Shown: positions 7,691-16,095 of the stretch, in pieces
Layout of the letters: each line of letters starts with the position of its first letter
How positions within the stretch are numbered: position 1 is the first letter of the stretch
NCBI RefSeq assembly: GCF_001634365.1
Contig: NZ_CP014579.1
Location: 682,001 to 746,000, forward strand
DNA: 64,000 nucleotides
Direction: 5' to 3'
Source of the DNA: Paraburkholderia phytofirmans OLGA172
GTDB lineage: Bacteria; Pseudomonadota; Gammaproteobacteria; Burkholderiales; Burkholderiaceae
Notes under the pieces: model-generated
Told to the model about the DNA's origin: nothing
Database searches by the model: none
What the model saw: the letters and a program-made list of their open reading frames with translations, nothing else
Made by a program: the position numbers and the translations under genes

Positions 7691-8987
7691 GAAACCCCGC
7701 ATACACATACTGATAATGCGGTTGAAACCAGTTGCGAAAGGCCGGCCGCAACATGCATTGCGCGGTGCGCGCCGAACCGCCTTTGATCACATAATGCTGC
7801 CCGTCGAAAAAGTTGGCGGAGTAGCCCGGGTAAAACGGAAACGCTTCAAACCCCGGCAGTGCGTCGAACACGGTGGAGGTCCACTCCCAGCCATTGCCGA
7901 ATTGACCTTCCACGCCGAACGCGCTGACGTTATCAGGATACGCATCGACCGGCTGCGGGTCCCAGCTGCGAAAATCGAAATTGCCCGACATCGCGTGCGG
8001 TGCGCCGTGTGCCGCGCGTTGCCATTGCGCTTCGCTGGGTAGCGTTTTGCCGGCCCAGCGCGCGTAGGCGCTGGCTTCGGCGTGACTCACATACACCGGC
8101 CAGTCGAGCGGCAGCGGTACTTCGTCGAACATCGTGCGCAGCATCCATGCGCTGTGCCGATCGCCTCCGGTTTGCTGCGACCAGCAGGCGGGATGCTCGA
8201 TATGTTCGGCTTCTTTCCAGGCCCAATCCTTGTCGGTCCACCACTTCGGTTCGCGATAGCCGCCTGCCTCGATAAACTCACGAAATGCGCCGTTCGTCAC
8301 CATGTGGCGGTCTATCTCGAACGCCGGCACGTCGACGCGCATTTCGCCGAACTCGTTGTCCCAGCCGAAACGGCCACTCTCGCGCGACATGCCGAGCACC
8401 GTCGCGCCGGCCGGCACGTTGACCATCGAGGACAACCCGTCACGCGGTTCGGAACGCGTCAGCACTGCCTCGCGCAACGTGGTGACTTTCTGCGCAAGCG
8501 GCAACTGGTGCAGCATGTACGCGAGCGTTTCAGCATGCATCAGCCGATGCTCGATCGCGACGTTCAGCAACTGCTCGGCCGCCTCGGCATGTGCCCCCTC
8601 GCGGCCGAGATGCGCCGAGTCGCTCAGTGCATCGAGCTCGCGGTCGATCTGCTCGCGGGCGCGCAACGCGTAGCTGCGCACGGCGTCGAGCAATGGCCAG
8701 TCAGTGGGTTGATCGGTCGGAAAGCCGCCGTCGACAGGATCGATACCGAAAGCGAAGAGCTGGTCGAGGTGCGGATCGAACGCCGGCAGATCGCACAGGC
8801 GTTGATCGAAAAGGTTACGATCGAAAGCTTCCAGATGGCCGAGGTAAAACACGATCCGGTGGCGCTCGCGGATCGGCCGTTCATACAGAAACTCGGGTTT
8901 GACGATGGCAAACAGGGCGTCGGTGACTTGACGCGCGTCGATCAGACGCTGGACGAGCGGGTGATGCGGGGCGGGGTCGCGATTCAT
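7674..8987 (-). CDS. EgtB/SenA-like non-heme iron enzyme (DinB + FGE-sulfatase)
   Basis: A 437-residue protein with an N-terminal DinB-type four-helix domain (about residues 10–160) and a C-terminal formylglycine-generating-enzyme fold (about 185–437). Candidate iron ligands are His51 (YLGHLEAF) and His147/His151 (EHRLMHAE), matching the H and H-x3-H of EgtB sulfoxide synthases. The family joins a thiol or selenol donor to a histidine betaine in ergothioneine, ovothiol or selenoneine synthesis. No egtD, senB or senC lies nearby, so the substrate is open. The last codons coincide with a transposon end, so the C-terminus may have been altered slightly. Confidence 0.85.
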   Translation of the reverse strand: MNRDPAPHHPLVQRLIDARQVTDALFAIVKPEFLYERPIRERHRIVFYLGHLEAFDRNLFDQRLCDLPAFDPHLDQLFAFGIDPVDGGFPTDQPTDWPLLDAVRSYALRAREQIDRELDALSDSAHLGREGAHAEAAEQLLNVAIEHRLMHAETLAYMLHQLPLAQKVTTLREAVLTRSEPRDGLSSMVNVPAGATVLGMSRESGRFGWDNEFGEMRVDVPAFEIDRHMVTNGAFREFIEAGGYREPKWWTDKDWAWKEAEHIEHPACWSQQTGGDRHSAWMLRTMFDEVPLPLDWPVYVSHAEASAYARWAGKTLPSEAQWQRAAHGAPHAMSGNFDFRSWDPQPVDAYPDNVSAFGVEGQFGNGWEWTSTVFDALPGFEAFPFYPGYSANFFDGQHYVIKGGSARTAQCMLRPAFRNWFQPHYQYVYAGFRCASC

Positions 8988-9118
8988 TTCGCCAAGTCTC
9001 CTTGCGGGGGACGGACTAAAGACTGTACCCGCTCGCAGGAGCTATGCCAAGGCGAATGCGCGCTAAAAAGCAGATGGCGGGGGACGTGGCGGCGCGGGCC
9101 AGGTCCTGCGCGTAGGGC

Positions 9119-9916
9119 TTACACCTTCTGCAGGCCTTCCAGGTCGACGATCCGGATATGTTTGCCGTGTGCGTCGATCAGGCCGCGCTTTTGAAATCTT
9201 GACAGGGTGCGGCTCACAGTTTCGAGCGTCATCCCGAGGTAACTGCCCATGTCCTCGCGTGTCATGCGCAAGTTGAATTCCGCTGAAGAATAGCCGCGCT
9301 GCGCGTTGCGCTCCGATACGTCGAGCAGAAATGCCGCTACGCGTTCGTCCGCTGAAAGTGAGCCGAGCACCATCATCTGCCCAGCTTCGCGGACGATCTG
9401 CTCGCCCAGCAGTTTGTGCAGTCGGTCCTGCATTGAGCTGATTTCGCGGCACAGGGACTTGAGGGCCGGGTAGGGGACGATGCAAACGGTGCTGTCTTCC
9501 AGGGCGACGGCGCTGCATGCATGCATGTCTTCGCTGATGCCGTCGAGGCCGAGCGCTTCGCCGGCAAGGCGCAACCCGGTGACCTGTTCGCGGCCGTCAC
9601 GGTGCGCCATGACGGTTTTCATGGAACCGGAACGCACGGCATAGATATTGTCGAAGCGGTCGCCGCTGCGATACAGCGCTTCGCCGCGCTGCACCGAACG
9701 CGCGGTGCAAATGAGCGCTTCGAGTTTCGTCAGTTCGTCAGGCGACAGGCCTTGCGGCATGCAGAGCGCCCGCATCGAACAGCTCGAACAGCGAGCAGCG
9801 GTGCGCGCACTCGCCTTTGCCGGTGCGGCACGACGGCCGCCACGCGCCGGCGGCGAAATCACAGTGGAATCGGCAGCGGCGCCGGCGGAGCGAGTCACAG
9901 CGGTAGGGATAAGCAT
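9119..9916 (-). CDS. fnr: FNR/Crp-family oxygen-responsive regulator
   Basis: A Crp/FNR-fold transcription factor. Near the N-terminus is the cluster motif C-x2-C-x5-C (CSSCSMRALC), and a fourth Cys lies in MHACSAVAL, enough to bind a [4Fe-4S] cluster. A cNMP-type sensor domain and dimer helix follow. The C-terminal winged helix contains E-T-V-S-R (GMTLETVSRTL), the FNR recognition signature for TTGAT-type half-sites. It probably switches genes on under low oxygen. The ATG at 9916 is chosen because FNR homologues start shortly before the Cys motif; another ATG at 9964 is possible. Confidence 0.88.
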   Translation of the reverse strand: MLIPTAVTRSAGAAADSTVISPPARGGRRAAPAKASARTAARCSSCSMRALCMPQGLSPDELTKLEALICTARSVQRGEALYRSGDRFDNIYAVRSGSMKTVMAHRDGREQVTGLRLAGEALGLDGISEDMHACSAVALEDSTVCIVPYPALKSLCREISSMQDRLHKLLGEQIVREAGQMMVLGSLSADERVAAFLLDVSERNAQRGYSSAEFNLRMTREDMGSYLGMTLETVSRTLSRFQKRGLIDAHGKHIRIVDLEGLQKV

Positions 9917-10189
9917 GTTCTGCAGCCATTTGTCGGAGTAACAACTGATTGTCCCACCGCCCATGCCCCCCGCTTAGCGACAAAATGACGCGTCCATGCA
10001 GTTAGGCATCTTGAGCGATGTCACCCTCGCGTTGCTGCTTGTGGTTATGGACTGCTATGTATTCTGGCGAACGTGCTTTGCTCTGATTTTGAAGATAGGG
10101 TGCTGCGCGTGCCGCCCTTTGGGGCAAGCACGCGCAGTTGCAACGTGCGTCGCCACGCGTTCAGGCGTCTTCACTGACCTTGCCGCCGC

Positions 10190-10258
10190 GGACGGAATCA
10201 GCAGCACGGGCAAGGTCGCCTGGCGCACACAACGCTCTGCGACGCTGCCGGGAATCTA
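10190..10258 (-). pseudogene. UspA-family C-terminal relic
   Basis: On the minus strand one short frame reads GSVAERCVRQATLPVLLI, which matches the highly conserved last strand–loop of universal stress proteins (G-S-x-A-E-x-V-x-R-x-A-x-x-P-V-L). It is bounded upstream by a stop codon, and no other UspA sequence is visible. I take it as the scar of a deleted gene between fnr and the GntR regulator. Confidence 0.45.
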
Positions 10259-10315
10259 GGGCCAGGTTTGCCTTACAATCAGGAACTACTCAGACAAGCT
10301 GCTTCAGCACCGTTG

Positions 10316-11005
10316 ATGAACGAGCACAAAACGACGGGCTTGCCCGACAAGATCTACAGCGACATCCTCAATCGCATTCTTGACGGCGAGTACAAGGAAG
10401 GCGAGCGGCTGCCTACCGAGCATGCGCTCGCCGAACGCTTTGCGACGTCTAGGCCAACCGTGCGCGAAGCGCTTGCACGCTTGCGGGCGGACGGGATCAT
10501 CATGACGCGGCACGGCTCGGGCACCACGGTTGCGCGGCGGCCGGACCCCGATGTGCGCCGGTTTGCGCCGCTCGAAACGCTGTCCGACATTCGCCGCTGT
10601 TATGAATTCCGCATCGTGACCGAGGCGGGCGCGGCCGAGCAGGCGGCGCTCAAGGCCGACGCCGACGACATCGCCGCGATCCAGCATGCGTGGGACCAGT
10701 TGGAATGCATCATCGAAACCCGGGGCATCGGTGCGCAGGACGATTTCATATTCCACCTGGCGGTGGCGCGCGCCTCGAAGAACCCGTTTTTCATCACGGT
10801 CATGTCGTTCATCGAAGAGCAGATCCTGTTCAGCATGAACCTGTCGCGCAATCTGTCGCTCGTGAAGACGGTGGAGCGGCAGCGGCTCGTGCAGGACGAA
10901 CATATGGCCGTGCTCGAGGCGATCCGCCGCAAGGATGGCCCTGCAGCGGGGCTGGCAATGCGCGCGCATCTTGAGAATGCGCTTGAGAGGATGTTCGGTT
11001 CCTGA
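10316..11005 (+). CDS. GntR-family regulator, FadR subfamily (FCD domain)
   Basis: A winged-helix DNA-binding domain (about residues 10–75: GLPDKIYSDILNRILDGEYKE, then LAERFATSRPTVREALARL) is followed by an all-helical FCD ligand-binding domain. FCD regulators usually sense small organic acids and repress catabolic genes. Metal-binding residues typical of FCD domains (D-x3-H in FIFHLAVA and later His residues near EHMAVLEA and MRAHLENA) are visible. The ATG at 10316 fits the usual start; a non-ATG start 48 bases upstream is also open. The target is unknown; the nearest sugar-acid genes start at 13.5 kb. Confidence 0.9.
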   Translation: MNEHKTTGLPDKIYSDILNRILDGEYKEGERLPTEHALAERFATSRPTVREALARLRADGIIMTRHGSGTTVARRPDPDVRRFAPLETLSDIRRCYEFRIVTEAGAAEQAALKADADDIAAIQHAWDQLECIIETRGIGAQDDFIFHLAVARASKNPFFITVMSFIEEQILFSMNLSRNLSLVKTVERQRLVQDEHMAVLEAIRRKDGPAAGLAMRAHLENALERMFGS

Positions 11006-11079
11006 AATCCCGCGCGTCTCTCCAGCGGGCCGCGACCGGGCAACCGCAACGGCGGCCCGGCCTCGATCGCTTCAAGGCG

Positions 11080-11673
11080 TCAGGCGGCGGCGGCCATCGG
11101 CCCGAACAGGGCGGTGCGGGTCTTCGGACTGATCGCGATATCCAGCGCCACGGCCCGTTCCACGCCGATCTGCAGGGGCGACCCGAGCCGGCTGATGTCG
11201 ATCCCGGTCTTGCGCAGCAGCCGTTCGATCGGCGTGGTGGTCACCGTGACATAACGCGTGATGCCCATCCGGTCGGCAAACGTCACGAGTTCGTGAATCG
11301 CCTGCATCGTCAGGTCGGCAAAGCCGAACGACTGCTCCTCGCCGCCGGTTTCGATCGCGAACCGGCTCAGTTCCCAGATGTGCCGCCCGACTGGCGCATC
11401 CGCGCCATGCAGCAATTGCGGAAAGGTGTCCTTCAACATGTTTGGCCCCTCCGTCGGCATCAGGCGCCAGCAGCCCCGCACGTGCCGGTCGTCGCCCTGA
11501 ATCAGCATATAGTGCGGCCCGAGGGCGTCGTAGCCGTCGATCTCCATGCCCGCGATGGTCGGAATGTCCCATCCGAGCCGCCCGTGAAACACCCGCGCCC
11601 GCAGGCGGTACATCTCGTTGATGTCCGCGTTGTCAAATTCTTGCCGCATTCCAATCCGGATCGTTGTTTGCAT
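11080..11673 (-). CDS. LuxI-family acyl-homoserine-lactone synthase
   Basis: A 197-residue autoinducer synthase that makes an acyl-homoserine lactone from SAM and an acyl-ACP. The invariant residues are present: R25, F29 and W35 (YRLRARVFHGRLGW), D46 and D49 (EIDGYDALG), and the ELSRFAIE block. The ATG at 11673 follows an AGGAGAA ribosome site; a longer open frame upstream has no homology. The locus order luxI–rsaL–luxR, with rsaL opposite and between, matches LasI/RsaL/LasR and the BraI/R system of plant-associated Burkholderia, so 3-oxo-C14-HSL is a reasonable but unproven product. Confidence 0.95.
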   Translation of the reverse strand: MQTTIRIGMRQEFDNADINEMYRLRARVFHGRLGWDIPTIAGMEIDGYDALGPHYMLIQGDDRHVRGCWRLMPTEGPNMLKDTFPQLLHGADAPVGRHIWELSRFAIETGGEEQSFGFADLTMQAIHELVTFADRMGITRYVTVTTTPIERLLRKTGIDISRLGSPLQIGVERAVALDIAISPKTRTALFGPMAAAA

Positions 11674-11718
11674 GACGTTCTCCTGAACGTGTTGGGATAC
11701 CCAATACGCAAGAAAACT

Positions 11719-11733
11719 TATGCATTTTGAATC
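11719..11733. promoter_or_regulatory. Candidate RsaL operator in the luxI promoter
   Basis: TATGCATTTTGAATC matches 9 of the 12 fixed positions of the Pseudomonas RsaL site TATGnAAnTTnCATA. It lies between the lux box and the luxI start, where RsaL binds to limit lasI transcription in Pseudomonas. The match is imperfect. Confidence 0.4.
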
Positions 11734-11741
11734 TTTCCGCC

Positions 11742-11761
11742 ACCTATCTACCTGGATAGGT
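11742..11761. promoter_or_regulatory. lux box upstream of luxI
   Basis: ACCTATCTACCTGGATAGGT is a 20-bp palindrome with perfect 7-bp arms, of the las/rhl-box type. It sits 69 bases upstream of the luxI start and 67 bases upstream of the divergent rsaL start, so one LuxR dimer could activate both genes. Confidence 0.85.
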
Positions 11762-11827
11762 GTGCATGCTGATCGGGTAACGCAGAATTCGAGATAAGCC
11801 TCAGCACTCAACCGACGGGACACAAAA

Positions 11828-12145
11828 ATGGAACTTCTCGACAACCACTGGCAGGCGCAACCCTCCGTGCAAACTCGCCCGGCAGAGCCTTCATCGGCGG
11901 TGGACCGCGTTCTGATCATTGCCTATCGCAAGAAGAAAAAAGAGAGCCAGCGCCGTTTCTGGGCACGCTTCGGCGTGACGCAGTCGCGTGGCAGCCGGTT
12001 CGAATCGGGCGCCGAAATTCCGCCGCCGGTGTCGATCCTGCTGGGCCTCTACTTCACCAAAACCGTTTCGGACGCCGATCTGGGCCGGGCCGAGCGGGTC
12101 CTGACCAGCCGCGACGCCGCCGCCTTGCTCAACCCGGGTCAATAA
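11828..12145 (+). CDS. rsaL: RsaL-family repressor of quorum sensing
   Basis: A 105-residue protein with the RsaL signature: a Lys-rich segment then ESQRRFWARFGVTQSRGSRF and a SGAEIPPPVSILLGLYF block, forming a lambda-repressor-like HTH. RsaL binds next to the LuxR site in the luxI promoter and gives negative homeostasis of signal production. The gene is divergent from luxI and shares the intervening promoter region with it. Its 3' end overlaps the luxR 3' end by 17 bases. The N-terminal about 30 residues (Gln/Pro rich) are not conserved with the Pseudomonas protein. Confidence 0.88.
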   Translation: MELLDNHWQAQPSVQTRPAEPSSAVDRVLIIAYRKKKKESQRRFWARFGVTQSRGSRFESGAEIPPPVSILLGLYFTKTVSDADLGRAERVLTSRDAAALLNPGQ

Positions 12146-12857
12146 GTCCCAACTGCGCGGCGATCACGGCCGCCGCGCGCCGTGAATTCACACCGAATTT
12201 CGTCCTGATGTTCTTCATGTGGAAGTTCACCACGGCTTCCGAACAGTTCAGGATATGGGAGATTTCCCAGGTGGATTTGCCGCGCGCGGTCCATTTCAGA
12301 CACTCGCGTTCGCGAGGCGTGAGCTTGGGCAATAAAGTCTGGGCATGCGTAGTCAAATGGCGCTGACTGGTATCGATCACCAGATCGCGCAATAACACCA
12401 GGTTTGGCAACGCAACGTTGATATGACGCCAGAATTCGCCGGTCGGATTGCTGTCGTTGACGAAGCACATCATGCCGGCTTCCTGGTTCGGCCCATGAAT
12501 CGGCAACGTCACACCGGCGCGCAGGCCGTGCGCGCGGGCTTCCTCGTACATCGATTGTTGCGGCGCGGTCGTGAAAATGTCCGGCGACCAGATCAGCGGC
12601 GCGGCGCGCGTCGCGCAATGCGAGACCGTCGGGTCGATGTGGACGAGACCCTGCTCGTCGTAGGTACGCCGCCACGCCGGCGCGTAGGTGCTCCGCACAT
12701 AGGCGTCTTCAAGGCGAATGGTCGGGCGCGGCAGCATGGCGATCAAAAGCTTGTCGAAGCCCCACGTTTCGGCAAGGGCCGTGATCGCGCCGAACCATTC
12801 CGCTTCATCTGCGGCGTTCAGTAGCGGTGCCATTTCCTCGATAAAATGTAGCGACAA
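12129..12857 (-). CDS. LuxR-family AHL-responsive transcriptional regulator
   Basis: A 242-residue quorum-sensing activator. The autoinducer-binding domain (about 1–165) keeps the key residues W62, Y66, D75, P76, W90 and G115. The C-terminal GerE-type helix-turn-helix (about 176–240) reads LTPRERECLKWTARGKSTWEI and ends with the usual VNFHMKNIRTKF recognition region. It should bind the signal made by the neighbouring LuxI and act on the lux box at 11742–11761. It is cotranscribed with neither luxI nor rsaL; its own promoter lies in the AT-rich region above 12858. Confidence 0.94.
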   Translation of the reverse strand: MSLHFIEEMAPLLNAADEAEWFGAITALAETWGFDKLLIAMLPRPTIRLEDAYVRSTYAPAWRRTYDEQGLVHIDPTVSHCATRAAPLIWSPDIFTTAPQQSMYEEARAHGLRAGVTLPIHGPNQEAGMMCFVNDSNPTGEFWRHINVALPNLVLLRDLVIDTSQRHLTTHAQTLLPKLTPRERECLKWTARGKSTWEISHILNCSEAVVNFHMKNIRTKFGVNSRRAAAVIAAQLGLIDPG

Positions 12858-13144
12858 TTTGGTTCTCTCAGACTCGCAAACGTCCCGTTGCGGTTAATTG
12901 CGGTACGGCAATCCGTCCGGCTGTTTTTATTCTCACAATCTATCACTAAAAATCGTTTCACAAGCCGACTGCAATTTCTAAAGAAACGGCATCGGCGCTG
13001 GTTCTGCAACCAGAGGAACGAATGACTCCTTATATCGGATTTGTTTGACCTGATTAACATTCACGGGCCGATAAAGTGGGTAATTTTCTCGTAGTTGCAT
13101 TTTTGAAGATTTTGATTGGCAACATTATTGTCAACCCAATCTGA
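12858..13144. other. AT-rich intergenic region upstream of luxR
   Basis: This stretch has clearly lower GC than its neighbours and no supported gene. It contains the luxR promoter region. No second lux box was recognised here. Confidence 0.5.
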
Positions 13145-13447
13145 AACGCGATCGTCCGCGACAATCCTGCGGACGATCCGTATCTGCGCCGCCTGCTGCG
13201 ATCCGTGCCTGCGGCCAAAGTGGTGTCGGGCATGGGCGAGCGGCCTGCGCTCGTTCATCTGCGCGACGAAATTTTGCTAATCCGCGTGCTGCACGATGCG
13301 GTTACGTTCTCGACGATTGCCGACATGGGGCCGATCCTGCCGCTACTCAGTTCGACGCCGCCCGAACATCATGCGAAGATCGATCATGCGACGCAGGTCC
13401 TGCTCACATTGGCGCGTCAGTTCGCGCAGAAGCGCGCGTTGAATTGA
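13145..13447 (+). pseudogene. C-terminal fragment of an unrecognised protein
   Basis: A 100-codon frame begins right after a stop and contains coherent protein-like sequence (DDPYLRRLLRSVPAAKVVSG, RPALVHLRDEILLIRVLHDA, ending LTLARQFAQKRALN). Codon use matches neighbouring genes. There is no good start codon or ribosome site near its 5' end; the first GTG is at 13205. I do not recognise the family. It probably is the tail of a gene whose 5' part was deleted at about 13140. Confidence 0.4.
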
Positions 13448-13551
13448 CATTGCCTGGTGTCGAAAGCGGGCGCTTGCATCGCGCGCGTATGCCGGGCGCA
13501 CTGCGCTTCAGCCTGCTTTCGCCATTAACTTCCATCGTCCAAAGCCTACGC

Positions 13552-14496
13552 ATGACCGACATCAGCCGCCGCTATCCCGATCCCTCCATTCGCGTGCTCG
13601 ATCCGCGCTTCAAATCGCTGATTCTTGCGTCCGCTTCCGTCGAGTGTCTGTATCAGGGCGCGCGCTGGTCGGAAGGGCCGGTCTGGTTCGGCGACGGCCG
13701 TTATCTGCTGTGGAGCGACATTCCCAACGACCGTATCCTGCGCTGGGACGAAACCAGCGGCGCGGTGACTACGTTCCGCCAGTCGTCAAACAATGCGAAC
13801 GGCCATACGCGCGACCGCCAGGGCCGCCTCGTGACCTGCGAGCACCTGACGCGGCGTGTCACGCGCACCGAGTATGACGGCTCGATTACCGTGCTCGCCG
13901 ACCGTTATCGCGGCAAGCGCTTCAACTCGCCGAATGACGTGATCGTGAAGTCGGACGGTTCGATCTGGTTCAGCGATCCGACCTTCGGCATCGACAGCTT
14001 TTATGAGGGCGAGCGGCAGGAGTCAGAACTGCCCGCGTGTGTGTATCGCATCGACGGCCAATCCGGCGAAGTGACGGTGGTCGCCGACGACGTGCTGGGC
14101 CCGAACGGTCTCGCCTTTTCGCCGGACGAGTCGGTGCTGTACATCGTCGAATCGCGTGGCGTGCCGCGCAAGCTTCGTGCGTTCGACGTCGACGTTAGCG
14201 GCGAGAGCGCTGTATTGTCGAACAACCGTGTGCTGATCGACGCCGGGCCGGGCACGCCGGACGGCTTTCGCGTCGACACGCATGGCAATCTCTGGTGCGG
14301 CTGGGGCATGGGCACGGACGAACTCGACGGCGTGCGCGTCTTTACGCCGCAAGGCGAGCCGATCGGCCATATCGCGTTGCCGGAACGCTGCGCGAACGTG
14401 TGCTTCGGCGGACGCCATCGCAACCGCTTGTTCATGGCGGCAAGCCACGGGTTGTATTCGCTGTATGTGAATACGCAGGGCGTCCAGGGCGGTTGA
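13552..14496 (+). CDS. SMP-30/gluconolactonase/LRE family lactonase
   Basis: A 314-residue six-bladed beta-propeller hydrolase. Family motifs visible are the acidic metal ligand in the WSEGPVW strand, N in FNSPNDVIVKSDGSIWFSDP, and D in GTPDGFRVDTHGNLW. These enzymes open sugar-acid lactones such as gluconolactone or arabinonolactone in the cytoplasm. The ATG at 13552 is chosen because homology starts there; the open frame extends 108 bases further 5' without homology. The following ABC importer and the dehydratase stub at 19.1 kb suggest an aldonate pathway. Confidence 0.9.
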   Translation: MTDISRRYPDPSIRVLDPRFKSLILASASVECLYQGARWSEGPVWFGDGRYLLWSDIPNDRILRWDETSGAVTTFRQSSNNANGHTRDRQGRLVTCEHLTRRVTRTEYDGSITVLADRYRGKRFNSPNDVIVKSDGSIWFSDPTFGIDSFYEGERQESELPACVYRIDGQSGEVTVVADDVLGPNGLAFSPDESVLYIVESRGVPRKLRAFDVDVSGESAVLSNNRVLIDAGPGTPDGFRVDTHGNLWCGWGMGTDELDGVRVFTPQGEPIGHIALPERCANVCFGGRHRNRLFMAASHGLYSLYVNTQGVQGG

Positions 14497-14769
14497 GTAC
14501 GCGCCTCTGGATGCGCAGTGCCAGCGCGGCTTGCCTGACAACCTGTTGCTCAATCCGCATGCCGACTGCGGGTTTGCCCTTGGATAAAGCGCGCAAGCCA
14601 TTGAGCCGCAACGATTGCCCGTCAAAACAGGCAGATTGGCCAGCAAGGCGCGGTGGCGACTATTTGCTTGACATCGGCAGTTCCGCTTCGCTATGTTCCA
14701 TTGGTAGAGAGACACCGCCAGCAGCGCATCTGGTCGGCGGACTTCCATACCAAGAAGCGAGGAGACGCA

Positions 14770-15939
14770 ATGACTGTTTCAGGCAGGTTGGCGTTCAGGC
14801 TGGTGTCCGTAAGTCTCGTCGCAAGCGCCGCATTGGCATCCGCAGCGCGCGCGGCCGATCCGGTAACGCTCAATATCGTCGACGTGGCCGGCGATCTTCA
14901 ACTCACGCAGAAGGGCTTCGAGGCCTTCAAGGCGAAGTATCCGGATCTCGTCGCCAATCTCACGTTCACCAACGCGCCCGCGCCGCAGTTGCCCGGCAAG
15001 ATCAAGGCGATGCAGGCCGCTGGCCGCTCCGATATCGATCTCGTTCTGACCGGCACCGACGCACTGGCCGCCGGCATCGAACAGAACCTCTGGATGAAGC
15101 TGTTGCCGGACAATGCGGCGGCTTTCCCCGGCGTGCTGGACAAATACGCGCCTGGTCCGCGCAAGATGCAGGACCTCGCACAAGGCTTCGGTCTCGAAGT
15201 CGCGTATATGCCGGCTGGTCCGTTGCTCGAATACAACCCCGCCAAGGTCAACGATCCGCCCAAAACGCCTGAGCAATTGCTGCAATGGTGCAAGGCGCAT
15301 CCGGACAAGCTGATCTACGCCCGGCCGGCGAACTCCGGTCCGGGTCGCACGTTCCTGATGGGCTTGCCGTACGTGCTCGGCGACAAGGATCCACAGGATC
15401 CGATTCACGGCTGGGACAAGACGTGGGCCTTCCTCAAGCAGCTGAACGATTGCATTCCTTACTATCCGGGCGGCACGTCGGCAGTCATGAAAGAGCTTGG
15501 CGAGGGCACGCGCGACATGACCGTGACCGTTACCGGCTGGGACATCAATCCGCGTGCGCTCGGCATTGTGCCGGCGGAATTCCGGGTGCAGGCATTCGAC
15601 AACATGACGTGGGTGAACGACGCGCACTACATGGTCATTCCGAAGGGCGTGCCGAAGGAAAAGCTCGACGTGCTCTACAAACTGATGAGCTTCATGCTCG
15701 AACCGGCGCAGCAAGCCATGACCTATGACGACGGTTATTTCTACCCGGGGCCGGCGATCAAGGGCGTGAGCGTCGAGCAGGCGCCCGCGCACAGCCAGGA
15801 CGTGCTGAAGAAATACGGTCGGCCGGAGTACGCGAAACTGCTGGCCGAGCGTCCGCATGTTTTGCCGCTCAATGCGGCGGCAATGGTCGCGGCTTTCAAG
15901 AAGTGGGACAGCGACGTCGGCGCACAGAAGACCAAGTAG
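14770..15939 (+). CDS. ABC importer periplasmic substrate-binding protein
   Basis: A 389-residue extracellular solute-binding protein of family 1. A signal peptide (hydrophobic core VSVSLVASAALASAA, cleavage near ARAAD) is followed by a typical SBP start VTLNIVDVAGD. The start ATG follows a GAGGAGA ribosome site. It is the first gene of a binding protein–ATPase–permease–permease operon. The class is that of spermidine/putrescine, iron or sugar importers and the ligand cannot be read from sequence. The lactonase upstream hints at a sugar acid. Confidence 0.9.
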   Translation: MTVSGRLAFRLVSVSLVASAALASAARAADPVTLNIVDVAGDLQLTQKGFEAFKAKYPDLVANLTFTNAPAPQLPGKIKAMQAAGRSDIDLVLTGTDALAAGIEQNLWMKLLPDNAAAFPGVLDKYAPGPRKMQDLAQGFGLEVAYMPAGPLLEYNPAKVNDPPKTPEQLLQWCKAHPDKLIYARPANSGPGRTFLMGLPYVLGDKDPQDPIHGWDKTWAFLKQLNDCIPYYPGGTSAVMKELGEGTRDMTVTVTGWDINPRALGIVPAEFRVQAFDNMTWVNDAHYMVIPKGVPKEKLDVLYKLMSFMLEPAQQAMTYDDGYFYPGPAIKGVSVEQAPAHSQDVLKKYGRPEYAKLLAERPHVLPLNAAAMVAAFKKWDSDVGAQKTK

Positions 15940-16095
15940 TCGCTGAATGAGTCCGTGCACGCGTTCGTTCGGTCCGCCGGGATTCGCGTGCCATGCACGC
16001 AGAAAACCGCCATGTAGCTGCTGACGCATCCGTTCTATTGGGCCGCCGCGACTCGAGGGTCAAACGTCAAGCGTCACGCGTATCAGGAAGCCGCC

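Noticed and set aside
7674..8987. Firm call as selenoneine synthase SenA or ergothioneine synthase EgtB
   Set aside because: Iron ligands fit both, but no senB, senC or egtD is nearby, and the substrate-discriminating residues cannot be judged without an alignment.
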